The notes beneath the pieces were generated by a model. It made no database searches and was not told the DNA's origin. It was given only the letters and a program-made list of their open reading frames with translations. The translations under genes and the position numbers were made by a program. 64,000 nucleotides of DNA from an uncultured Spirochaetota bacterium (GTDB taxonomy: Bacteria > Spirochaetota > Spirochaetia > Treponematales > Treponemataceae), in contig CALXMF010000001.1 in NCBI GenBank assembly GCA_944389415.1, positions 372,001 through 436,000 on the forward strand, in the 5' to 3' direction. Below, in pieces: positions 50,647 through 60,350 of the stretch; positions within the stretch are counted from its first letter, which is position 1; each line of letters starts with the position of its first letter.

Positions 50647-53100
50647 TTATTCTTTATCCTCATTAGCGACGCGGTCAATACCAATCACCATATCGGGAGG
50701 ATCAATATTAAGTACACGCACTCCAGAAGAATTGCGCCGCTGATTCGCTATCGAAACAGCCGGAACACGCAGCGTTTTTCCCTGACTTGTTATGCAAACA
50801 ACTTCATCAGTATCAAGAACAGAAATACAGCCGATTATCTCACCAGTCTTTTCTGTTATCTCATATACACGCTGTCCGCCTGTTCCGCGTCCGTGAGCGG
50901 AGAATTCATCATAATCAACACGTTTTCCGTATCCTGACTCAGTAACAAGCAGCATTTTTTCTTCAGTATTTAACAGAAGAGCGCCGACAAGTTCATCGCC
51001 AGATGCAAGTTTAAGTCCTATAACACCGCGTGAAGCACGTCCCATACAGCGGACTTCTTCTTCGTCAATCCGCAGAGCCTGACCTTTTCGGGAAATAAGC
51101 ATCACCTCATTTTTTCCGCTTGTCAGTGTCGCTGTTACCAGTTTATCGCCATCATCAAGGCGTATAGCGATAATTCCGCGTGTTTTAGCATTCTGGAATT
51201 CAATTGTCTGAACTTTTTTTACCACACCGGCGGCAGTCGCCATAAACAGGTATTCATTTTCGCTGAATCCTTTCAGTGAAACAACTGTAGTTATTTCCTC
51301 ATTTACAGAAACAGCGAGCAGACTCTTTATATGAGCTCCCCGTGACGCGCGGCTCGCTTCAGGTATTTCATGTACTTTAACCCAGTATGCTTTTCCTTCG
51401 TTTGTAATAAACACCACATAGTCATGAGTAGAAGCGATAAATATCTGATTAATAAAATCGTCCTCAGCGAGTTTAGCGCTGTTGCTGCCTTTGCCTCCTC
51501 GTCCCTGGCTTTTATAGGCGGTAACAGGAATACGTTTTATATATCCCAGATTTGAAATGAGAATAACCATTTCTTCTTCACGGATAAGATCCTCTATATT
51601 AATCTGTTCAACTTCGTCAGCTACTATATCAGTACGCCGGTCATCGCCAAATTTTTCCGCGAGTCCGTTTGTCTCATCCTTTATAATCTGAAGTATTTTT
51701 TCAGGATGATTCAGCAGATCTTTTAGATGAACAATGAGCGCTTCAAGTTCAGCCAGTTCTTTACGCAGGTCTTCTATCTCAAGATTTGTCAGACGTTTAA
51801 GCTGCATATCGACAATCGCCTGAGACTGCACATCATCAAATGAAAAACGCTCCATGAGGCGGTTCTTGGCAGTCTGTGTATCACGCGAACTGCGTATTAT
51901 AGAAATAACCTCATCGATATTATCTATCGCCACAATAAGCGCGCGCAGAATATGCGCCCGTTCTTCTGCTTTTTTAAGATCAAAACGCGTGCGGCGGGTA
52001 ACGACTTCATTCCGGTGCTCAACAAAATGAGAAATCAGTCCTTTAAGAGTGAGTATCTCAGGGCGTCCTTTTACCAGCGCAAGATTAATAACGCCGAATG
52101 ATGACTGAAGGGCAGTGCGGGCAAAAAGCTGATTCAGCACAACTTTCGCGATAGCGCCACGTTTTAAATCTATAACAATACGCAGTCCGGTCCGGTCAGA
52201 TGACTCATCATTTATTCCGGTAATTCCGTCTATAACTTTATCGCGGGCAAGCTCTCCAATACGGGAACATAATGTTGTCGTGTTTACCTGATAGGGAACT
52301 TCGGTAAATACAATTGTTTCTTTTCCCTTACTGTCTACTTCTATAGTAAAGCGTCCGCGCACAGTTATTTTACCGCGCCCGGTTTTATACGCCTGCATTA
52401 TTCCCTTGCGCCCGAATATGACACCGCCTGTCGGAAAATCAGGCCCTTTAATATAGGAACATAATTCATCAATAGTGATATCGGGATTATCAATATACGC
52501 AGATACAGCGGCGGCTATCTCACGCAAATTGTGCGGCGGCATATTTGTCGCCATACCGACGGCGATACCGCTTGAGCCATTCGCGAGCAGAAAAGGAAAT
52601 TTAGCAGGCAGAACGGTCGGTTCTACTGTTGATTCATCAAAATTAGGAATAAAATCAACTGTATCCTTTTTGATATCATCAACCATTGGTTCGGCAAGAC
52701 GTTCCATTTTTGCTTCGGTATAACGGTATGCCGCGGGAGGATCACCTCCAATCGAACCAAAATTTCCCTGAGGCTTTATAACCGGATACCTGAGCGAAAA
52801 ATCCTGCCCAAGACGGACAAGCGCGTCATATACAGACGCGTCACCATGCGGATGATAACTTCCTAATACATCACCGACAATTTTCGCGCACTTACGGGTT
52901 GCTCCTGAATAACGCAGTCCGCGTTCTTCCATCGCATAAAGGATTCTCCGGTGAACCGGCTTTAGTCCATCGCGCACATCAGGAAGCGCGCGGCTGACAA
53001 TAACCGACATTGAATAATCAATATATGCCCGTTTAACTTCTGTATCAATCGGGATCGGTATCAGTGTTCCGCCTTCAGGCGTCTGTATTTCATCATTCAT
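50647..53100 (-). CDS. gyrA: DNA gyrase subunit A
   Basis: Breakage-reunion subunit of gyrase; with GyrB it introduces negative supercoils. 817 aa. The N-terminal winged-helix/tower part has VGDVLGSYHPHGDASVYDAL, GNFGSIGGD and the catalytic Tyr in AAYRYTEAKM. The C-terminal six-bladed pinwheel carries the GyrA-box motif in QGRGGKGSN (about residues 560-568). The quinolone-determining Ser83 of E. coli is Ala (own residue 88) while Asp87 is kept (Asp92). It starts 2 nt after gyrB. A terminator follows at 50560-50590. Confidence 0.97.
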   Translation of the reverse strand: MNDEIQTPEGGTLIPIPIDTEVKRAYIDYSMSVIVSRALPDVRDGLKPVHRRILYAMEERGLRYSGATRKCAKIVGDVLGSYHPHGDASVYDALVRLGQDFSLRYPVIKPQGNFGSIGGDPPAAYRYTEAKMERLAEPMVDDIKKDTVDFIPNFDESTVEPTVLPAKFPFLLANGSSGIAVGMATNMPPHNLREIAAAVSAYIDNPDITIDELCSYIKGPDFPTGGVIFGRKGIMQAYKTGRGKITVRGRFTIEVDSKGKETIVFTEVPYQVNTTTLCSRIGELARDKVIDGITGINDESSDRTGLRIVIDLKRGAIAKVVLNQLFARTALQSSFGVINLALVKGRPEILTLKGLISHFVEHRNEVVTRRTRFDLKKAEERAHILRALIVAIDNIDEVISIIRSSRDTQTAKNRLMERFSFDDVQSQAIVDMQLKRLTNLEIEDLRKELAELEALIVHLKDLLNHPEKILQIIKDETNGLAEKFGDDRRTDIVADEVEQINIEDLIREEEMVILISNLGYIKRIPVTAYKSQGRGGKGSNSAKLAEDDFINQIFIASTHDYVVFITNEGKAYWVKVHEIPEASRASRGAHIKSLLAVSVNEEITTVVSLKGFSENEYLFMATAAGVVKKVQTIEFQNAKTRGIIAIRLDDGDKLVTATLTSGKNEVMLISRKGQALRIDEEEVRCMGRASRGVIGLKLASGDELVGALLLNTEEKMLLVTESGYGKRVDYDEFSAHGRGTGGQRVYEITEKTGEIIGCISVLDTDEVVCITSQGKTLRVPAVSIANQRRNSSGVRVLNIDPPDMVIGIDRVANEDKE

Positions 53101-53102
53101 AA

Positions 53103-55019
53103 TTACACATCCAAATTAGCATATACCGCGTTTTCTTCTATAAATTTGCGCCGCGGTTCAACTTCTTCGCCCATAAGTGTGCTGAATATACGGTCTGCTT
53201 CTACAGCGTCAGGAAGTGTTACCCGCATCATTTTGCGTCTTGACGGATCCATTGTTGTTTCCCATAGCTGATTGCCGTCCATCTCACCAAGTCCTTTATA
53301 CCGCTGAACAGCGATTTTATCAGGATCACGTCCAATCTCGGCAAACACTTTATCACGCTCAGCGTCATCATAGACATACCATTCTTTTTTATTAAACGTG
53401 ATTTTATATAATGGCGGCATCGCAAGATATATGTATCCCTGTTCAATGAGATCAGGCATATATCTGAAAAAGAAAGTCAAAAGCAAAGTTCTGATATGAG
53501 AACCGTCAACATCAGCATCAGCCATAATAATTATCTTGTGATAACGGATTTTACTGATATCAAAATCTTTTCCGATTCCCGTACCAAGTGTCGCGATGAT
53601 TGGCTGCAATTTTTCATTATTTACTACTTTATCAAGGCGTGTTTTTTCAACATTAAGCATTTTTCCCCACAGTGGAAGAATTGCCTGTGTTTTACTGTCA
53701 CGTCCTTTCTTTGCTGAGCCGCCCGCAGAATCACCCTCTACTATATAGACTTCACATTTTTCAGGATCTTTCAGAGAGCAGTCAGCAAGTTTTCCCGGCA
53801 GCCCAAAACTGTCAAGACCTGATTTACGGCGTGTCGCTTCTTTTGCCTTGCGCGCGGCAATACGGGCAGCAGCTTCTGAAACGCTTTTTTCAAGTATACT
53901 TTCAAGGATTTTTGGATTCTGCTCAAAATAAAGTGTAAGCTGTTCATTCACCAGCGAATCAACAATTCCGCGCACTTCACTGTTGCCAAGCTTTCCTTTT
54001 GTCTGGCCTTCAAACTGCGGTTCCGGTACTTTTATCGAAAGAACTACGGTAATACCGGCGCGTACATCTTCTCCGGTGAGTTTTTCATCTTTATCAATCT
54101 TTTTCTGAAGCTTCTGATTATTTTTAAGGAATTCATTCATCACGCGTGTCAGCGCTGATTTAAATCCTTCAAGATGAGTACCGCCTTCGCGTGTATTTAT
54201 ATCATTTACAAATGAAAGAATATTCTCGTTATATCCGTCATTGTACTGAACAGCAAGTTCTGTCACAACATCATCTTTTAAGCCCTGTATATATACAGGA
54301 GAAGAGGGTATACAGTTTTTGTTTTCATTCAGGTATGAAACAAATTCCACGATACCGCCTTCAAATTTGAAAACAACTTCTTTTGGAACAGTAAGCCGTT
54401 CATCACGGAATATTATTTTTATTCCTTTATTAAGAAAGGCAAGCTCACGCAGGCGTCCGCATAATACATCAAAATTATATGTTGTCGTCTCTGTAAAAAT
54501 TTCAGGATCAGCCTTCCATCTGATAGTAGTGCCGCGTCTCTCTGATGTTCCAATTTCACTTACCGGATTTTGAGGAACACCGATATGATACGACTGCATA
54601 TATTTTTTTCCGTCTTTTTCAACAGTCGCCTCAAGCCACGTTGAAAGGGCGTTTACACACGATACACCGACACCGTGCAGACCGCCGGATACTTTATAAG
54701 AACCTTTGTCAAATTTACCGCCGGCATGAAGTCTTGTTAAAACAAGTTCAAGAGCGCTGATACCTTCAGTCGGATGAATATCAACTGGAATACCGCGCCC
54801 ATTATCTTCAACACGCACAACATCGTCTTTTTCAAGAACAACAACAACAGTATCACAAAAGCCGGCCATTGCCTCATCAATACTGTTATCTACCACTTCA
54901 TATACCAGGTGATGAAGACCATCAGGGCCGGTTGAACCAATATACATGCCCGGCCTTTTCCGAACAGCCTCAAGTCCTTTTAATACCTGAATATTAGTAG
55001 CTAAATAGGAAGAATTCAT
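53103..55019 (-). CDS. gyrB: DNA gyrase subunit B
   Basis: ATPase subunit of gyrase. 638 aa: the GHKL ATPase ([40 protein letters not shown]), the transducer, and the TOPRIM domain with [13 protein letters not shown] and the [14 protein letters not shown] metal site. [11 protein letters not shown] has Trp451 at the position of E. coli Lys447, part of the quinolone pocket. AAGGG precedes the ATG. The length is that of the short GyrB without the proteobacterial insert. Divergent from dnaA across 136 bp; co-transcribed with gyrA. Confidence 0.97.
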   Translation of the reverse strand: MNSSYLATNIQVLKGLEAVRKRPGMYIGSTGPDGLHHLVYEVVDNSIDEAMAGFCDTVVVVLEKDDVVRVEDNGRGIPVDIHPTEGISALELVLTRLHAGGKFDKGSYKVSGGLHGVGVSCVNALSTWLEATVEKDGKKYMQSYHIGVPQNPVSEIGTSERRGTTIRWKADPEIFTETTTYNFDVLCGRLRELAFLNKGIKIIFRDERLTVPKEVVFKFEGGIVEFVSYLNENKNCIPSSPVYIQGLKDDVVTELAVQYNDGYNENILSFVNDINTREGGTHLEGFKSALTRVMNEFLKNNQKLQKKIDKDEKLTGEDVRAGITVVLSIKVPEPQFEGQTKGKLGNSEVRGIVDSLVNEQLTLYFEQNPKILESILEKSVSEAAARIAARKAKEATRRKSGLDSFGLPGKLADCSLKDPEKCEVYIVEGDSAGGSAKKGRDSKTQAILPLWGKMLNVEKTRLDKVVNNEKLQPIIATLGTGIGKDFDISKIRYHKIIIMADADVDGSHIRTLLLTFFFRYMPDLIEQGYIYLAMPPLYKITFNKKEWYVYDDAERDKVFAEIGRDPDKIAVQRYKGLGEMDGNQLWETTMDPSRRKMMRVTLPDAVEADRIFSTLMGEEVEPRRKFIEENAVYANLDV

Positions 55020-55119
55020 TTTTTCCCTTTTATAATTTATAATAGATTTACAATAAATGAGCCGTTTTGAAAGATTCTGCCAAAAGAAAGTATAAAACCG
55101 TCGTTAAAGTATATCTGTA

Positions 55120-55149
55120 TTGCAGAAAAAAGTAAAGGCGGTTTATAAT
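55120..55149 (+). promoter_or_regulatory. Leaderless promoter of dnaA
   Basis: TTGCAG (55120-55125), 18-nt spacer, TATAAT (55144-55149). The seventh base after the -10 is 55156, the A of the dnaA ATG. No DnaA box is seen here, so classic autorepression is not evident. Confidence 0.72.
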
Positions 55150-55155
55150 GCCGTC

Positions 55156-56724
55156 ATGAGCGATTGGGATTTCAGCAGTTTCTGGGACGAGGCGCTTCGT
55201 CAGATAAAAGAAGAATTTGAACAGGCAGGAAGAATACAGGAGTTTTCTCTCTGGTTTTCTATTGATTACGAAAGCTCAACAGAAACTGTTATAACAGCAT
55301 CTGTTCCTTCAGCTTTTCTTCGTGATCAGGCAATTAAAAAAGGATATGTCCAGCAGATAGAACATAAAATTCTTGAACTTTCCGGAAAGGAAATGACTCT
55401 TGATTTTATAATAAAACCGCGTGTTCCCCGTCAATCAGCACAGCCGGTTGTTCAGAACACAGAGCAGAATAATCAGAGTACTACTATAGAAAAATCTGAA
55501 AATACTTCTCAGCAATCTGCGCCAAAAAATATAGTTAAAAATCCTATTCAAAATCTTTCTATTTTTACAGAATTACAACAGCACGCTGTTTCTTCATCAG
55601 AGAAAAAAGAAGAAGAACCTGCTTTGCAGATTCCTGTCCAAAGCGAAGTTAAAAAAAATACTGGTCTGCGTGAAGATTATACATTTGATACTTTTATTCC
55701 CGGTGAAAACAACCGTCTTGCGTTTAATGCAGCAGTCGCAATTGCCTCAAATCCCGGACGTTCATATAATCCAGTTCTTTTTTATGGAGGAGTAGGACTG
55801 GGAAAAACACATTTAATGGAAGCGATTGGAAACGAAGTTTACAAAAAATCGCAGGGAAAATTAAAAGTTATCTATATATCAGCAGAGAATTTTACAAACG
55901 AATTTGTGCAGGCTATAAAAGCGGGTACAGACACACGTGATAAAAATGCTATGGTAAAATTTAAAACAAAATATCGCAATGCTGATGTGCTGCTCATAGA
56001 TGATATACACTTTCTGCAGAATAAAGAAGAAACTCAGGAAGAACTGTTTCATACATTTAATGCGTTATATGATTCATACAAACAACTCGTATTTACCTGC
56101 GACCGTCCTATATCTGAATTAAAAAATGTAACAGCACGTCTTAAATCACGATTTGAAAGAGGTCTTTCTGTTGATATGCAGCCGCCGGCATATGAGACAC
56201 GCCGCGCCATCCTTGAAAAAAAACTTGTTATAATGAACAGATCACTGCCTGACAATATAATAGAACTGATTGCTCAAAATGTGGCGACAAACGTTCGTGA
56301 TTTGGAAGCGTCCCTGACGAAACTTATTGCGTATATGGATCTTACCGAACCGGCAAATAAAAAAATAACAGTTGAAAAAGCGCAGCAGCTTTTAAGAGAT
56401 ACATTCCGTTCTCCAATTAGTGAAAATATCACTGTCGAGACAATCCAGCGCGTTGTAGCTGAATCATATAATATTTCATATACTGATATGAAAAGTAAAA
56501 AGAAAACACGCAATATAGCGTTTCCACGCCAAATCGCCATGTATATAGCTCGTGAAATGACTGACCTTTCAACAACTGATCTTGGTATGGAATTTGGAGG
56601 CAGAGATCACACGACTGTTATGCACGCCTGTAATCTTATTAAAGGCCAAATCCGCGATGACACAACTCTGAATTATAAAATCCAACAGCTTATGCAGGAG
56701 ATAAAGATGTATAAAAAGTCCTAA
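55156..56724 (+). CDS. dnaA: Chromosomal replication initiator protein DnaA
   Basis: AAA+ initiator that opens oriC. 522 aa: domain I (residues 1-90, MSDWDFSSFWDEALRQI), a long Gln/Ser-rich domain II (about 90-170), domain III with YTFDTFIPGENNRLAFNAA, Walker A GGVGLGKTH (about 211-219), Walker B LLIDDIHFL and the sensor region TCDRPISELKNV, then domain IV with the box-binding GGRDHTTVMHAC (about 480-491). ATG at 55156 is used because the protein family starts there and the promoter places transcription on it; the frame opens 36 nt earlier at a TTG. First gene of the dnaA-dnaN-recF block. Confidence 0.97.
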   Translation: MSDWDFSSFWDEALRQIKEEFEQAGRIQEFSLWFSIDYESSTETVITASVPSAFLRDQAIKKGYVQQIEHKILELSGKEMTLDFIIKPRVPRQSAQPVVQNTEQNNQSTTIEKSENTSQQSAPKNIVKNPIQNLSIFTELQQHAVSSSEKKEEEPALQIPVQSEVKKNTGLREDYTFDTFIPGENNRLAFNAAVAIASNPGRSYNPVLFYGGVGLGKTHLMEAIGNEVYKKSQGKLKVIYISAENFTNEFVQAIKAGTDTRDKNAMVKFKTKYRNADVLLIDDIHFLQNKEETQEELFHTFNALYDSYKQLVFTCDRPISELKNVTARLKSRFERGLSVDMQPPAYETRRAILEKKLVIMNRSLPDNIIELIAQNVATNVRDLEASLTKLIAYMDLTEPANKKITVEKAQQLLRDTFRSPISENITVETIQRVVAESYNISYTDMKSKKKTRNIAFPRQIAMYIAREMTDLSTTDLGMEFGGRDHTTVMHACNLIKGQIRDDTTLNYKIQQLMQEIKMYKKS

Positions 56725-56734
56725 AAAGGATATC

Positions 56735-56912
56735 CTGTTCACAATATGGTAAAATAAAGTGAATTCCTGTGTAAAAACAGAAGTACCTGTGAACAGTTTA
56801 ATAAAATGTGAATTTACGGCACCTGTTTATTAACTGTATATATCCTTTTTATACAAGCAAATAAACAAGTTTTCAAGAAATTCACAGCGCCTACTATTAC
56901 TATTACTAATAA
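56735..56912. other. oriC: Replication origin oriC: DnaA boxes and basal unwinding element
   Basis: In the dnaA-dnaN gap there are TGTGAA-type boxes: CTGTTCACA at 56735-56743, TGTGTAAAA at 56768-56776 (an exact TTWTNCACA in reverse), TGTGAACAG at 56788-56796, TGTGAATTT at 56807-56815 and AAATTCACA at 56878-56886. The last box is followed at once by GCGCC (56887-56891) and then seven trinucleotides, TAC TAT TAC TAT TAC TAA TAA (56892-56912), leading to an AT stretch. Box, GC clamp, DnaA-trio is the basal unwinding layout known from Bacillus subtilis. Four boxes are imperfect, so the match rests mainly on the trio. Confidence 0.8.
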
Positions 56913-56960
56913 ATTTATATTATAGGGTATAATAAGCACAGCGAATAAAGGAGATCACAT

Positions 56961-58061
56961 ATGAAATTCATCTTCGACAGAGACGAAATGATAAAAGAAA
57001 TAGCAATTGCTCAGGAAATTATAGCAATCAAAAATGCTCTTTCAATATTATCAAATGTATTATTGACTGCGGAAAATGATACGCTTACTATACGGGCAAC
57101 TGATACAAAAGTATCATTCCAGACAAAGATACCAGTTAATGTTGAAGAAGAAGGAACAACAACCATATTCTGTGATAAATTCATGAGCATCCTCAATTCA
57201 CTTCCTTCAGGTGAAATTGAATTTGAGCAAAATGATATAAAAGTAATCATAAAACCACTCATGAAAAAAGTAAAATTTCAGATAAAAAGTATGTCCAGCG
57301 ACAGTTTTCCTGTATTCAATACAACAGAAGACATTCCGTTTTTTGAATTTCCCGCTGACGAATTTAAAGAAATGGTTGCTCAAACTGTATTTGCTGTATC
57401 AAATGACGAGACACGCTTTTTTATGAATGGTGTTTTCTTTGAAAAAAAAGAAGACTCTCTTAATCTTGTTGCGACAGATGGACGACGTCTCGCCTTTATA
57501 TCAAAAAATTTATGTGAAGGTATTGATTCTTTTCCTTCAGCTATTGTTCCTCCAAAAATTCTTTCTATCTTGATGAAACGCCTTCCTTCTGAAGGCTTGT
57601 TTTCGATGGCGATAACTGAAAAGAATATATATCTGAAATTTGGTTCATATGAATTTTCTTCTGTTCTAATAGATGGTCAATTTCCTAATTATACAAGAGT
57701 AATACCTTCGCATCAGGAATTCTATTTTGAAATTGATAAAAAAGATTTAACTGAGGCGTTAAAACGTGTTGCGCTGCTTGTTGAACAGAAATCACGGAGA
57801 ATTTATTTTAAAATAAGTCCCGGTGTTCTTTCTATCACATCGCAGGAATCAGAAATGGGTGCCGCAGATGAGGAAATTCCCTGTGAGTACAGCGGCGACG
57901 ATGTCTCAATCGCTCTTAACTATGTGTATGTAGAAGAACCAATGAAATACATACATGCTGAACGTATACGTATAGAATTTACCGAACCTATGCGAGCTAT
58001 AACAGTAAAACCTGTTCCTGAAAGTGATTATTTCCATATCATAATGCCGATGCAGGGATAA
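56961..58061 (+). CDS. dnaN: DNA polymerase III beta subunit (sliding clamp)
   Basis: Homodimeric ring that tethers the replicative polymerase. 366 aa with the threefold repeated clamp fold: MKFIFDRDEMIKEIAIAQEI, LSNVLLTAENDTLTIRATD, TVFAVSNDETRFFMNGVFFE, VATDGRRLAF, VSIALNYVYVEEPMKYI and the C-terminal peptide-pocket strand YFHIIMPMQG. AAAGGAG precedes the ATG. It lies just right of oriC and leads into recF. All three domains are present. Confidence 0.96.
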   Translation: MKFIFDRDEMIKEIAIAQEIIAIKNALSILSNVLLTAENDTLTIRATDTKVSFQTKIPVNVEEEGTTTIFCDKFMSILNSLPSGEIEFEQNDIKVIIKPLMKKVKFQIKSMSSDSFPVFNTTEDIPFFEFPADEFKEMVAQTVFAVSNDETRFFMNGVFFEKKEDSLNLVATDGRRLAFISKNLCEGIDSFPSAIVPPKILSILMKRLPSEGLFSMAITEKNIYLKFGSYEFSSVLIDGQFPNYTRVIPSHQEFYFEIDKKDLTEALKRVALLVEQKSRRIYFKISPGVLSITSQESEMGAADEEIPCEYSGDDVSIALNYVYVEEPMKYIHAERIRIEFTEPMRAITVKPVPESDYFHIIMPMQG

Positions 58062-58079
58062 AAATCGGGTAGTGCAGGC

Positions 58080-59171
58080 GTGCCGTTTTTATCTGTTTCT
58101 TTTGCCAATTTCAGAAATCTGCGCAACGGGCCCATAGATTTACTTGCCGGCGAAGTTTTTTTCGTCGGTGAGAACGGCCAGGGAAAGAGTAATATTCTCG
58201 AAGCGCTGTATTATACTGCATATGGTAATTCGTTTAGAACACATACTGATTCACAGCTGATAAAACATGGAGAAAACGCGTTTTCGTTAAAAGCGATGTT
58301 TCGCTGCGAAAACGGACATACTGATGTTGTGTCTGTTTTATATCAGAATGGAAAAAAAAGAATTGAAAAAAACGCGAAACGAATTGCAGACAGAAAAGAA
58401 ATGGTCAATACAATACCTTGTGTTCTGTTTTGCCATGATGATCTTGATTTTGCGACAGGAGAACCGGAGCGCAGACGTTTTTTTATAGATCAGTCTTTAT
58501 CAATGTATGATGTTTTATATATTGATATACTCAGACGCTACAAAAAAATATTAAAAAGCCGCAATCAGTTACTAAAAGACAGGCAAACTGATATGCTTGA
58601 TGTGTATGATCAGCATCTTGTGCAGCATGGTCTTGAGATACAGGAAAAAAGGCGTAATGCTGTATTCACGTTTAACAGAATTTTTACTCCTTTATATGAA
58701 AAAGTTACCGGAATAAGCGGGGTTTCGATACAATATGAGCCTTCATGGAAAAATGGCTCAGATAATTATTTGCCGTCTGCAGAAGAGGTATGTTTTCATA
58801 TGAAAAAAAGGCGCGAGGCTGACTGCGCTGTTGGTACAACACTCAGCGGTCCTCATCGCGACCGCATCTATTTTATACGCGGAGAGATGCCGTTTATTCC
58901 GATTGCGTCCACTGGGCAAAGACGTCTTACCGCGGTGCTGCTGCGTATCGCTCAGGCAGTTTTTTATACTGAAATAACTGGTAAAAAACCGGTGTTGTTA
59001 ATGGATGATGTGCTTCTTGAACTTGACCCTGTAAAAAGGCAGAGTGTTATCGCTCTTCTTCCAGCTCATGATCAGCTTTTTTGTACGTTTCTCCCCGGTG
59101 AACCGTATGATTATTATAAAACACCGAATACGAGAATATACACAATACATGAAGGAGTCTGGAATGAGTGA
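58080..59171 (+). CDS. recF: DNA replication and repair protein RecF
   Basis: SMC-like ATPase loading RecA at gapped DNA. 363 aa with Walker A FVGENGQGKSNILEALYY (about residues 29-46), the signature GPHRDRIYF, STGQRRLTAVLLRIAQA and the Walker B LLMDDVLLELDP. The start is GTG at 58080, 18 nt after the dnaN stop; AGG lies close upstream. Its stop overlaps the following gene by 8 nt. Conserved position in the dnaA operon. Confidence 0.94.
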   Translation: MPFLSVSFANFRNLRNGPIDLLAGEVFFVGENGQGKSNILEALYYTAYGNSFRTHTDSQLIKHGENAFSLKAMFRCENGHTDVVSVLYQNGKKRIEKNAKRIADRKEMVNTIPCVLFCHDDLDFATGEPERRRFFIDQSLSMYDVLYIDILRRYKKILKSRNQLLKDRQTDMLDVYDQHLVQHGLEIQEKRRNAVFTFNRIFTPLYEKVTGISGVSIQYEPSWKNGSDNYLPSAEEVCFHMKKRREADCAVGTTLSGPHRDRIYFIRGEMPFIPIASTGQRRLTAVLLRIAQAVFYTEITGKKPVLLMDDVLLELDPVKRQSVIALLPAHDQLFCTFLPGEPYDYYKTPNTRIYTIHEGVWNE

Positions 59172-59679
59172 AATACACAGCGCTTCTGATATTATTTCAA
59201 ATCTGTTTGGATCAATTGAAAAAAGTACTTTTGATGCGGCGAACACAGTAGTCAGTACTTGGAAAACAATTATGCTCTCAATTAAGGGAAACGGTGAAAA
59301 TGGTTCAATGACTGGACAGAATCTGGCAGATCATACGCGTGTTATTGATCTGAAAAATGGAAATCTTCTGATTGAGACAGATCATCCAGGATGGATACAG
59401 CTTTTAAAACTGCATAATCGATATATTTTGACTGGATTAAAAAAAAGATGTCCAACCTTGAATATCCGTATTATTTCATATCGTCTGAAAGGAAGCAGCG
59501 CGTCATTTGCAGGTACAGGAAATTCTATGGAACGCGAAAAAGTTGCCGAGGTGCTTGACCGACGGTATAAATCTATAGAGGAATATGATAAGACGTACTA
59601 TGTATCTGATCATAAACACCGCTCTCCTGAAGAAGTTCCTGAAGCAATACGCAAAATTTTTGAAAACTTTGGAAAATGA
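59164..59679 (+). CDS. DUF721/DciA-like helicase-loading protein
   Basis: 171 aa. A KH-like DUF721 domain at about residues 20-115: FDAANTVVSTWKTIM, NLLIETDHPGWIQLLKLH, YILTGLKKRCPTLNIRIISYRL. DciA replaces DnaC as partner of DnaB in most bacteria. The 55-residue tail is charged with KHRSPEEVPEAIRKIFENF at the end. ATG at 59164, inside recF, follows AAGGAG. The conserved place after recF also occurs in T. pallidum to my knowledge. The link to helicase loading is by family, not direct. Confidence 0.82.
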   Translation: MSEIHSASDIISNLFGSIEKSTFDAANTVVSTWKTIMLSIKGNGENGSMTGQNLADHTRVIDLKNGNLLIETDHPGWIQLLKLHNRYILTGLKKRCPTLNIRIISYRLKGSSASFAGTGNSMEREKVAEVLDRRYKSIEEYDKTYYVSDHKHRSPEEVPEAIRKIFENFGK

Positions 59680-59697
59680 ATTGATATAAAAGGTTAG

Positions 59698-59727
59698 TTG
59701 ACTACTCGTTATTTATTATGATATAGT
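59698..59727 (+). promoter_or_regulatory. Promoter of the rpmH-rnpA-yidD-yidC run
   Basis: TTGACT (59698-59703), 18-nt spacer, TATAGT (59722-59727). The leader of about 75 nt has a hairpin GGTATGC (59756-59762)/GCATGCC (59773-59779) with an A-rich loop and AAAGGAGA before rpmH. Confidence 0.6.
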
Positions 59728-59810
59728 GTGTCACCATTTGTAAATTCTAAGGACTGGTATGCAAATAAAAAAGCATGCCTGTTTCTATCAAATAAAAGGA
59801 GACGTGTTCT

Positions 59811-59966
59811 ATGAAACGGACATATCAGCCCAGTAAAGTAAAGCGCAATAGAAAATTTGGATTTCGTGCCCGCATGGCAACACGCGGTGGACGTCTTGTT
59901 CTGAAGCGCCGCCGTGCGAAGGGTCGCTATAAGCTGACTGTTTCTGACGAAAAAAAGCCTTACTGA
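59811..59966 (+). CDS. rpmH: 50S ribosomal protein L34
   Basis: 51 aa, short and very basic: [20 protein letters not shown], then [19 protein letters not shown]. The family start MKRTYQPS and the KRRR run are diagnostic. AAGGAGA lies 9 nt before the ATG. It binds 23S rRNA. L34 is normally about 44-52 aa; this one has a slightly longer tail ending SDEKKPY. rnpA follows after 24 nt, the nearly universal pair. Confidence 0.97.
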   Translation: MKRTYQPSKVKRNRKFGFRARMATRGGRLVLKRRRAKGRYKLTVSDEKKPY

Positions 59967-59990
59967 TTTTTTTACCGCACAGCTTAGGGA

Positions 59991-60350
59991 ATGGAAACAG
60001 ACTTGATAAGGACAGGACGCTTTACCCGGCAGGAACGGATAAAGCGTCCTGTTGATATTCAGAATCTGTTCAAAAATGGAAGGAAGGTAAGTATTCCCGG
60101 CGCAAAGCTGTTTTTTAAGCCGAATGGTCTTAAAATAAACAGAATTGCTTTTATATTACCGCGGCATTATGGAAATGCTGTTGAGCGTAATCTAAGTAAA
60201 CGGTTAAGCCGGGAGTCTTATCGGTATTTCAGGAATCACATAATAAGCGGTTATGATATGCTGCTTCTTATATATCCTGGCAGTGATTCCTTTTCTATTA
60301 GAAACTCTCAGCTGCAGCAGCTTGTGCGCAAGGCAGGTCTATTTTGTTAA
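59991..60350 (+). CDS. rnpA: Ribonuclease P protein component
   Basis: 119 aa protein that helps the RNase P RNA cut tRNA 5' leaders. The conserved basic helix reads [16 protein letters not shown], the RNR-type motif with Leu for the second Arg-spacing residue, after [21 protein letters not shown]. The RNA partner (rnpB) is not in the window. Start ATG at 59991 follows AGGGA. yidD overlaps the last 7 nt. Confidence 0.93.
   Translation: METDLIRTGRFTRQERIKRPVDIQNLFKNGRKVSIPGAKLFFKPNGLKINRIAFILPRHYGNAVERNLSKRLSRESYRYFRNHIISGYDMLLLIYPGSDSFSIRNSQLQQLVRKAGLFC

Noticed and set aside
55020-55155. oriC in the gyrB-dnaA gap
   Set aside because: No DnaA boxes seen there; the bases are accounted for by the dnaA promoter and an AT-rich gyrB leader.
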